This document shows positions 24,501 through 34,000 of a DNA stretch of 64,000 nucleotides, in pieces; positions within the stretch are counted from its first letter, which is position 1; every line of letters begins with the position of its first letter. The position numbers were made by a program, and so were the translations under genes. This stretch comes from Branchiostoma belcheri (Eukaryota; Chordata; Leptocardii; Amphioxiformes; Branchiostomatidae), in contig NW_017804120.1 of NCBI RefSeq assembly GCF_001625305.1, positions 1,226,860-1,290,859 of the forward strand, read 5' to 3'. Below the pieces are notes generated by a model. The model did no database searches. It was not told the origin of the DNA and was given only the letters and a program-made list of their open reading frames with translations.

Positions 24501-24797
24501 AACGTCGGCCAGCTCTTCGGGCAGGGGAGCTACTTTACCGCCAATGCCAGCTACGCGAGCGCGTACTCCCAGCCTAGCTATCCTACTGGCCACCGGTATA
24601 TGTTCTTTGCTAAAGTCCTTGTGGGGAGGTATGCAAAGGGAGAGAGTTCTTACCGTCGACCTCCACCCTTGAATGAGTATGATCCGTACGGACTCAGCTA
24701 CGATAGCTGTGTCGATGATGAGAACAGTCCTAACGTTTTTGTTGTGTTCGAGTCGACCCAGTGCTATCCAGAGTATCTCATTGAATATTCATACTAG
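18526..24797 (+). CDS. ZAP-like CCCH zinc-finger PARP (copy A), 6 exons
   Basis: Probable RNA-binding mono-ADP-ribosyltransferase related to ZC3HAV1/ZAP and PARP12. Exons: 18526-19025, 19920-20124, 21856-22505, 22832-22919, 23638-23801, 24371-24797; all GT/AG, 2034 nt, 677 aa. Order: RGG-rich leader; acidic stretch; winged-helix-like segment (RELVSILFDKSGD to FLHKHDFFQTR); CCCH 1-2 (exon 2; spacing X7-X4-X3 and X8-X5-X3); three Lys/Pro repeats; CCCH 3-4; then, without WWE domains, PEHWEPM and the ART fold. HGT (His), GSYF (Tyr) and FVVF, where Val stands at the usual Glu, give an H-Y-V triad, so mono- rather than poly-ADP-ribosylation is expected, if active. Introns hold a LINE, a minisatellite and a Penelope-like fragment. 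Antiviral function is inferred from ZAP. Confidence 0.88.
19067..19736 (+). mobile_element. 3' fragment of a non-LTR retrotransposon in copy A intron 1
   Basis: ORF 19067-19441 reads like the C-terminus of a LINE reverse transcriptase: LIFRRKFHTVTTLYKFKNGH, then LLWNSLP and KAKVWKSL. A non-coding tail follows and ends in AATA repeats at about 19712-19736. It is 5'-truncated and in sense orientation to the host gene. It is a different family from the fragment at 969. Confidence 0.65.
20330..21705. repeat. 28-bp minisatellite, about 48 units, in copy A intron 2
   Basis: The unit reads approximately CACTCCGGAGCAATTATCAC plus TCCAAAGT (28 nt) and carries a CTCCGGAG palindrome. Variant units recur exactly 308 bp (11 units) apart, for example the CACACC variant near 20895 and 21203, showing higher-order duplication. 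At 21601-21665 two units are inverted relative to the rest. Because 28 is not a multiple of 3, every frame is cycled and long ORFs arise that are not genes. Confidence 0.95.
22508..22600 (+). mobile_element. Decayed Penelope-like tail in copy A intron 3
   Basis: AGAGACAGAGGACGCCACAG followed by a TCCCCTGCTCATTAAGTCGC block parallels the NRDGGRHRL-to-stop region of the longer fragments, with many changes. Confidence 0.4.
23345..23605 (-). mobile_element. Penelope-like GIY-YIG fragment, inverted copy in copy A intron 4
   Basis: The minus-strand translation has the same GIKEAIYIRALQPSLNRDGG block and stop as 2562-2735, and the match continues beyond the stop to about 23345. It ends about 30 bp upstream of the acceptor of copy A exon 5. 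Confidence 0.55.
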
Positions 24798-25705
24798 TAC
24801 TGAGCTATGAGGAAACTTAGCTAACGTTGCTGAAATGAGTGACTTGTTTATTCAACTTGTGTTGCAAGAATTAAAAAGCATCAGTCAAGATCATACTCGA
24901 AGCTAATCAAGTAACCTGACATCGTTTAGTTAAAACATAAAGTTGAAGGCTTAGTCCCTAACGTTAACAAAGAAAGGGCAATATAATATGTCTATTGCAA
25001 ACTGCTGCCTGAAGGCTAATCGCGGCAAATACTAGTAATTGTCTTGAACTATTTCTGAAGCTTCCCTTATGTCCCTGTTGAAGGTTCAGTTTCTGAAGTC
25101 ATGTATTCAAGAATCGAATACTTAAGTTTATTGCTAGCCCATACTGGAATATTCAGTAATGCAATAAACATGCTAATATCAGAGTATAGTATGAATGGTT
25201 TTAAATCATGTGTTTCTTGGATTTATATTGAAGTTATGGAATATTAAAGACATATCGAGCCTCAAGCTAATTTAAAGTACGCTTAAGGTTAAGTGCTGTC
25301 AAAGACATGGCTTTCCAAGATGGTTGCACCATTGTTGGTGGGTAAATAGAACAGGTATTGCCTTTCCGCCAATACTTCTGTTTACACTCTACAAGAAGAG
25401 GTTGGATTTCGGCTTGCATTTACACGTACGCCTGTACAGAGAACGCAACTTCAACAAAGTGAAAGACAGTTTACTAACCCCAAACACGCAACAAAAGACG
25501 TAAAAAAATGAGGGGGGATCCAATTTCTGTTCGGGAAGCAAAATAAATGCCGTCGGTCAACAGCCATGCGCACTCTACTAACCCCCTACGTCATTTGTTG
25601 ACGGAAAATTTGGCAAACATACTGTTGTGTTGAGTGTTTGCTAAAAGCTCAGCACATATGTGAAAGGGAGAGAGCGTTTTTGGGACTTGTAGTTAGGTTC
25701 CAAGC
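24798..25705. other. Spacer between the two PARP genes
   Basis: Holds the 3' UTR of copy A (candidate AATAAA at 25162) and presumably the promoter of copy B. The stretch about 25140-25260 is similar to about 30165-30285 downstream of copy B, so the tandem duplication included 3' flank. No other gene is seen. Confidence 0.55.
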
Positions 25706-28700
25706 ATGTCTGGACGTCCGACCAGCTCTAGAGGTGGTCGGGGGTCAGGACGAGGAAACCGCGGGAGAGGTAGGGGGAGAGGTCCCCGGGGTGGTGGCCA
25801 GGGTTGGCGCACCCCCGGCGGCACAAGTGCAGGGGCTGAAGGCGAAGCAACTACAAGTCCTCATTTTACAACGGATCAACTTGTTGCCGTGGTAAAAGCT
25901 TTGTCTACTTCTCTTCTTTCACAAGAAGGCGAAGACCAGTACGAAAATGACGACGAAGAAGAAGATACTGGGAACAGAGGGAAACGGTCCTACCAGGAGA
26001 AAATAAGCGCAAGGGAAGGCAGGGCAATCCGAGAACTGGTCTCCATTCTGTTTGACAAACCTGGTGAGATATCGATCGTCAAACTGCAACAGAAGGCCAG
26101 GGAAATCTCTCAGCGTCAAGAGTACCAGGATCCAGGGAAGCTGGCTAGTTTCCTGCAAAAGCACGACTTGTTTGAGACAAGGTAGGGTGCGAAATTAGTA
26201 ATCAAAGTCAAAATATGGCATGCTCTATACCATGGAGGTACTTAACTCTTGTATACCTCCATGCTTGCTTGAACATACGTGCATTACACCTGTTATTGTT
26301 GGGTCATGCAGAAAATTACTAGTACAGGTAGAGGTATATTATCAGCAAATAAAAAGCCAGTTCTCGTGAGCAATTGAGATATTTTATAAAAGCGATAAAT
26401 TTTATTTTCATCCAGAGATAGTACAGAATAAACTCGTACCGGCAACCTGAAAGTGAAGTCATGCATCACATATTTATGTGAAATTCGACTCCACGTATTT
26501 CATCATTTTACTACCCTCCCCCCACCACACCAGTACGTTTGCACTCGTCAATACATTATTGCCACACCCTCAAGTACTCTTTGTTTAGAGCAAGTACAGT
26601 GTATAATGTCCTTGTTTAGAACAAATGCCACTGAAAAATTCATTACTCCCATAAAAACTATATTGTCATGGAATTTCTTATATTATACCGTGGTAACAAA
26701 CGTGGTAACATAATTTATACACAACTGTTTTCATGTAACGTTACAGGTTGAACAAAGATGGCGTCATGCTTGTCAAAGTCAAGCGTGACGTCACCCTGTG
26801 TGGAAAGTACACCGCATCAACATGTAAAGAAGACGGCTGCACACATTTCCACTTGTGTCGTCATTACGCCACTGGACAGGGCTGTTCTAACGGGCTCAGC
26901 TGCCGGTATTCCCACAACCTGAAAGATGACCATAATATCGTTGTGTTACAGGTATTTCTAAGTACAATTTTCTATCTATAGTACTCTCTGTGTGTGTGCG
27001 TGTGTGTGCGGTGGTTGAGACCCATGCAATGCATGTCAGTATCATTATATCTTATTGCATGCATGTTAAATTGTATCAATAATGCCTGCTTACAATGTTG
27101 ACATATGTATGTTTATTATATTTGCATGTCTTATTACTAGTATTGTGCCTTTCATACTATGCATGTTGATTTTATCATTGAATGTACTGAGCTTGTTCGT
27201 GTATATAAATGCCATGTTCTCTTTTATATGTAATGTTTCATGAGTACATTTTGATATCTCATTGTCAGGATAATTTCTTGGATGGCTTAGCGGAAGCGCA
27301 GGTTCTCTCTATGATCACCGGAAAGTCTACGGAGGCGTCTAAGGACAAGACAACCCCTCCGAAGCCCCGAAGACCCCCTTCGCCAAATCAGCGACGGTCA
27401 AGACCAGTGTCTCCTGTCAGTGAGCCGGCATCCCAACCTCGCCATCCTCCTAGAATGCCCGAACCTCTTGTTGGTTCTCATTCAGGCAACTATCGCCCCA
27501 AACGACCCTCTTCGCCCCATCATCGTCCTCCCGATGTCACAGAGCCATCGCAAAAACGACAGGAGGAGTTAGAGCGGCTGCCGCGCTGCTGCTACTTCTA
27601 CAACTGCGCGGGAAAGTCCTGCAGGTATGGCCCAAAATGCACCGCGGGCCTCCACGTCTGCACGTTCTACCTGACCGGCAGTTGCAGCCGCAAACCGTGC
27701 CAACTGTCGCACAACCTCTTCGACCCTCAACCGAGAGACTTGCTCAAGAAGAGCGGGCTACTGGGTAAGCCAGGAAAGTACATCGTTGGCCTGTATAAAG
27801 AGAAATTCGAGGCTAGAAGGAAAGAAAAGCAAGAATCACACAGGTGGGTAAAGGCTGCTAGGATAACGTGTATCTTACAACACATACAGAAATCTTACAA
27901 CACATACAAAAACTTTGATACAATATCAAATTTTATACAGTTTATGACACAAATCAGCTTACGTGGGGCAGTGGCAAACAATTTCAAAACAATCTTTCAC
28001 TTTGGTAACGATATGGTGAATAACAATGCTTGATTCTTTCCCCGAATAAACTGGTATATGTACGTATATCTACGAATGATGCGGTATGTTTTGTCTGAGT
28101 AACCTAATACTAATCTTTTATTTAGGTGGCCTTATGATTCCTCTTCATGGTCCTACGAGACCGATGAAATGCCTACTATATTTAGGTGGCCTTCAGCTGA
28201 TGACGTCACAACCGTGCCTGAACATTGGGAACCAATGGGAAGAGCGGAGGTATGACAGGACCACTGTGGTTGGTCATCCGACGATTTGAATAGCTAAAAC
28301 TGGCACACTCACAGATTACTTGTCGCTTTGGCGGAGTTTTATACTGCAGCAATTACATTACATAAACCAACGCACCTTTAAAATGTATTTCTTTAGGACG
28401 ACTTCGTACTTGTGGAAGTTTCCCCCGTTCTGAGAGGAGACGAGATCAATGGCGTTAAGGCGCGCTTCCACCAAACCCTGCCATCCAAAGACACGAAGAT
28501 CCACAGCGTCAAACGCGTACAGAACTATTACCTGTGGGATCTGTACTGCAAGTAAGCATTGACGTACTGTACTTATCTTCTGTCTTAGATTTAGTTAGAG
28601 TTAAACAAGTGAGCTTCAATGAAATGACGTTCTGTGACGCATTCAACTGACCCTGTGTTTCTTTTTCTTTTTTTTGCAGGAAAGAGAATCAAATGAAAAA

Positions 28701-29101
28701 GCAGAACAATGACGAGTACCCGAAGGAACTCCGTCTCTTCCACGGCACTAACCAGGACGCAGTGTCCGCCATCTGCCGTCAGAACTTCGACTGGCGCCTC
28801 AGCGGTTGTAACGTCGGCCGGCTTCATGGCCGAGGAAGCTACTTCACCAAGCATGCAAGTTTCGCGAGCGCGTATGCGCAACCTAGTCAGAGTGGTCACC
28901 GGTTCATGTTTCTCGCGAAGGTGCTTGTTGGGCGTTATACAAAGGGCGATAGGTCCTATCGTAGACCTCCGCCCTTGAATGAGTCTGATCCATACGGGAA
29001 AAGCTACGATAGCTGTGTCGACCGTCGTAAAAATTCCTGAAATTTTTGTTCTTTTTGAGTCGAGCCAATGCTACCCAGAATATCTGATAGAATACTCATA
29101 G
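25706..29101 (+). CDS. ZAP-like CCCH zinc-finger PARP (copy B), 6 exons, frameshifted end
   Basis: Tandem paralogue of copy A with identical exon structure: 25706-26181, 26747-26951, 27269-27843, 28126-28249, 28397-28551, 28680-29040 (631 aa to the stop met in frame). The RGG leader, winged-helix-like segment, four CCCH fingers and ART domain (HGT, GSYF) are present. The linker before CCCH 3 is Pro/Arg/Ser-rich instead of Lys-rich. After SYDSCVD the frame is lost and stops at 29040. The family ending PEIFVLFE to YPEYLIEYS continues in another frame to a stop at 29101. Read that way, the third triad position would be Ile (H-Y-I, as in PARP12). This could be a real truncation, a pseudogenising lesion or an assembly error. 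The intact rest favours recent loss or an error. Confidence 0.85.
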
Positions 29102-29189
29102 TATAATCAGACAAACAAGCTGTGATACAAAGATATTTTACATGTATGATGAAATGCATGACAACAAGCTTTATTCTTGATTATACTTA

Positions 29190-29919
29190 GAGTCGATTCC
29201 GCGTCACCGAGTGGGTTTTTTCTCCATGTTTCTAATACGTTTGAATTATTTAGAAGAAAAGAATACCCTAGTAACAAAAGTTCTAAATTTTTCAAAAATT
29301 TGAAAATGAAAATTTGAATATATTTAAATTCATTTATATTTTTCTGAAACATTTTGAAAGAGACTGTACAAAGATCTCTTTATTTAGAATAAATTTGAAC
29401 AACCCATTTGTTTCTTTCACTATTCGAAATATTTAGAACTATTTCAAACAAATGAAAAATGGTAGATGTGGGTAATTGCCCCCATAAAAGTAGGTGCTAA
29501 TCCTACTCTTCTGTCTTCTTCTGTGTATTTTTAGGTTTCACTGCTGGACACTGGTGGCTCTTTTGTTGTAAGGCATCAATGCCTGACACCCAGGCAGTCT
29601 ACCCTGTACTTCACAGGGATGTGTGAATTACTTCCTTCCCATCCCACTGACCTATTTACAAAATGTTAGAAATAATTCGAAATAATGGTAAAAAATGGTA
29701 GAGTGCTGTTAGAAATATTTCGAAACTATTGGAAATGTCATATTCCACATCAGGAATATTTCAAACGTTTTAGAAAACCAGGGAATTATTTAGAATATTG
29801 ACAAGATGTTCAAAATATTTACAAATTATGAAATTTCTTAGACAAACAATTACAAAGAATTCAAAACATTTCTAAATAATGACAATAACAACCCACTCGG
29901 TGACGCGGAATGGACTCTA
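29190..29919. mobile_element. Non-autonomous element with about 30-bp terminal inverted repeats
   Basis: AGTCGATTCCGCGTCACCGA at the left matches, inverted, TCGGTGACGCGGAATGGACT at the right, followed inward by GTGGGTT. The interior is AT-rich with many degenerate GAAATATTTAGAA-like blocks and one CCCATCCCACTGACC stretch. No ORF. Family unknown. Confidence 0.7.
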
Positions 29920-30503
29920 GCATCATTTAATGACATACACTTGGAATTGCATCAAAGTGAAAAAGCAAAAAGCAACGACTAATGAAGTTTATTGCTAGTT
30001 CGCGTGAGAGCACTAAATAAATTAAACGTGCTGATAATAAGAATTAGATAAAGTATACTAGTAAATAGTTTTAAATGAAATCAACATCTTGGATTTGCAG
30101 TTTTCTCTGTTGAAGTCGTGAAATTCGTGACTATGTCAAAGGAAAATAACTATACCCAGAAAAGAGACATCTATTATACTGGAATATTCAATGCACTGAA
30201 ACAGAATATAGTATGAATAGTTTTAGATAATGTGTTTCTTGGATTTTTATTGAAATTTCAAAGTCATGGAATATGTATGAGCTTGAATTTGCCTTTTTTC
30301 ATCCATGAATATGTCAAAGGAAAGTAAGTATACACTAAAAAAGAAGCATCTATAATTTGTTACTGTTGGTGCTGTTACATTAATAAATGATACGAGGTCA
30401 ATTGTACTTTTTTCTGTAGCAATTTGCTTCATTTCTAAGCTTGTTAAGGAAGGAAGCAAAAGATAAACAGTCATCACCTGTTTGTGTTACCTTCTTGACC
30501 CTC

Positions 30504-30504
<1 letters not shown>

Positions 30505-30598
<94 letters not shown>

Positions 30599-30599
30599 T
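30505..30599. repeat. TG microsatellite, about 46 units
   Basis: Uninterrupted TG dinucleotides, followed by TCTGTCCGTGATTCC and a conserved-looking flank ending near 30700 that resembles a repeat-family body. ORFs on both strands are artefacts. Confidence 0.95.
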
Positions 30600-30919
30600 G
30601 TCCGTGATTCCGCACACACTGGTCAGCATATCTCAGGAACCTATGGCTGGATTGCGTAGGGTGAATGGATGAATTAATTGATGCAAGGTTTATTTAACAA
30701 AACTTTCATGATTTCGTGGATAATGATGATATTTGGCATATGGATGGGTAGGTCTTGATGAGCATGTGTCCATTGTCAGCATTTGGAAAGCATGTGTTAT
30801 GTTAGACAACAACCATCACTCTCGTCGCCGGGATGTCTTTTTGACACCTGTTTCTATCATTATGTCTACCGTAAACAAGCCGAACCGTACATCTGCTTGG
30901 AGGCTTCGACATACCCACA

Positions 30920-31067
30920 ATGCAGTGTACGTCACGTGACCTGGTGACGTCGCCGCTGGGTTTTTACCGCCCGCCATATCTACAGTTTGGTGACGTTCTT
31001 TCTTTTGGCTCATTTGTACAAATTTTTAGCTTCAAACTCGACATTTAGGACACATTTAGGTACCACA
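30920..31067 (+). promoter_or_regulatory. Probable SF1 promoter and 5' UTR
   Basis: Contains TCACGTGACC (E-box), TGACGTC (CRE-like) and GCCGCC/CCGCCCGCCAT blocks in 100 bp with no clear TATA box, directly upstream of the SF1 ATG. This fits a TATA-less housekeeping promoter. The start site is not determined. Confidence 0.4.
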
Positions 31068-34000
31068 ATGGCCACAGGTGCCAATGCTACTCCTCTAGGA
31101 CGGCTTCACCCTCTTCTAGCGAGTGGTGGAACCAAGCGAATCGGCGGACGAAGAGGGTGAGTAAAAATGTTTCCTCCGTTGTTTTCTCTGAGGAAAAAGT
31201 CGTCTGATTTGGGGGTCATTACGTTTGTACGGCTTCTCACTTCGTAACGATGCGATAATTAGGGTGGAAATAACCGTTTCTGGGTCATATTTGAGTAGAA
31301 ATATATTCTGACGGTGTTTGTTGATGTAAAGATTAGGCACAACGTTGTATGAAAATGAACTAGTGGAAAATAGATTTGCCCTCGTGCATATGCTGGAACC
31401 ATTTTACTAGCTGGTACTCGGCCCTCTGGAATAAATTATTTGGTTCACTTTCATGACTTAATTCATTGCACACATCGATCTAGAAATTATTTTTGGTCTA
31501 AATACATGATATGTGTAAACCATAAATTGTAACCTCCACGTTTGCCGCATTTTTGTTAGAATATTTTGAGATTCAGATGTGTAAATTATATTTTACAAAA
31601 CAGGTAAGGTTGATCTCACCACTCTCTGTTGAGTCTGTTCCAAACGTGCAAAAAAAATGTACTTTTGTACTTTTGTACAATGAAATGTAATGTGATTATG
31701 TTGTGCAGTATATGCAGTTCCTAAATTGTTGGGTACATTTCAGTTTGGACTTAGAGTCTTGGACTTACCTTAATTTAAGAATTTAAACTTAATGATCAGA
31801 TGGTTCAACCCCCGATCAAGCACAGTTTCCAAGAAACCTTATTTCACTGTATGGGGTAAGGTTTGTGCCCTAGCTGGAAGAAAATATTTTACACTAACTA
31901 TAATGCTAGGAGGAATACATGGATTGATGGAAAAATGCATGATACTGATAGTGATAGACACAGATGCACCCAATTCAAGATTGCCATTTTTAGAATAAGA
32001 AAGAGGAAATCCTATCCTGATAGGATAGTTCTTCAGCTCAAATAATTTGGGCATGTGTGGTGGCTTCTTGTGGCTTGTCATTTTTGTTGGGATTTTAGAA
32101 TTTGATCTTTATCCATACATGTGAATGCTGACCAGTAAAAATCAACTGAATTTGTATTCTTTGCCTGTTAATGTGACTATAGTACTACAGTTGAAATTGA
32201 AATGCCAGGCCATCTTCATCAAGTGATTCTTCTTTCTCTGAGCAATATGTTGGAATGCAGTTAGAATTGGAAAAATATGGATTCATTAAAAAATCTCGGA
32301 GGGAAAGAGAATTGATCAAATGTAATAATGGCAGCCGTATCCTGAAGCCGGATTGTTGAGTGTAGGGATTTTGGACGTCATATCTGTCATAATATGATAT
32401 GCAGCTGTTATAGCATTTGATTTGTTCGGAACAACAAATTTTGTGCTTTGCCTAGATCTTAGCCTGACAGAAGACAAAAAAAAAATTCTTACTGTTCATT
32501 TTCTATTCATTGTGACTCCGATGAAAATTGTAGAAGTTGTTACACATGCCCATACTCTCCCAGTGATTACATTATTACACATGACATTACATACATATGT
32601 AATCTGCTGTGTTGTCCCGTTGCTGAATTCGAAGGTTCTGGTGGAAATTGGAATGATAGGGAAGGCAGGTCAAAGAAGCGGCGTAGTCGCTGGCAACAAG
32701 ACGTCGACAAAAAGACCATCATCCCTGGAATGCCAACTGTCATTCCTCCAAATCTCCCCAAAGACCAAGAAAGACAGTATCTAGGTAAGACATGTCTTCC
32801 TCTTCCGCACTTGCATCTTTTCACTATCGCATGCCTAATATTAAGCACTTCAATAAAAAATCTTCTTCTTCCCCCAAATTTCATGATTGGTTGTTATTGA
32901 TTATCAATAGATTATTATATATTGTGCTGTACACTGAATGTACCACCTTCAGTCTTACCCTAGTAGGTTTTTCCTATATAGGGTTCGGTTTGCACATTCA
33001 AGTTGTTACCATATTGCTTCACAGTGTGTCTTTCTGAAGTGAGCTAGCTCTAGTTTTTTTTTCAGTTTATGTGTGTACACCCTTTTTCTGTCAGTAATTG
33101 AATACTAAATATTCCTTAAAATGACACCTCTCTAGAATATATGATATGATTGGTCTTTAATCTTGTGTGAAGAAATTTGATTATAACCATTGCTAATTTG
33201 ATTAACTCAAAGAATTAGACTTCAATTTCTTATCGAGAGCTTCTTGCAATCTTGTTACTAATGCGGTTATGGCTGATTTTTTTTTACCACTTCGGCAAGA
33301 ACAGCTTTGTCTAACAGAAACATGTAGAATAGATCTAGAAATCTATACGATTTCACATGTATGAGCTAGATATAAGGTAAAGACAAGCATACATTTTAAT
33401 GTGTTGGTTTGAAAATTTGGTAACTATAGTAGAAGCTTAGTCTTTAGTTAGAGCCAAGAAATATCCACTTATCTTGTACAGAGAACGTCACAGTGTAATA
33501 CTATTATAATCATCAATGAAACTCCACTGAAAAAACATAATGAGAATATCTGCACTGACAAACTATTTGGAGTTATGTTTCTAATAATAATTGTTGCCAT
33601 TATTTCTACTTGATGTTCTTGTGTGATGTGCTTACTGGTTTTATAATATGTTCCTCCTGTTCTCTCTTAACCTACTCTATTACAGTTCATCTGCAAATTG
33701 AGGAAATTTCCCGGCGCCTTCGCACAGGAGATCTGGGCATCCCTCCCAACCCCGAAGACAGGTTTGGAACAGGGCTTAACCAAGTGTCTTTTTCCTTTTG
33801 TATCTATTTACTCCTGTTTATTTTCCCTGCTAATGATTACTCTGTTGGCCAGGCAAGAAGTGGTCGAACGAACGAACGATCGTTCTGGAAGGCAGTAATC
33901 ACGTTTAATTAAATATTGTGTCACCGTGCCTTCCATGCAGGGGTGAGGCATCCAACAAGCAGATATAATAATGTCTTTTTTCTTCAAAATCTTCCAAAAT

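Noticed and set aside
30398-30659. Overlapping ORFs through the TG array on both strands
   Set aside because: Simple-sequence artefact.
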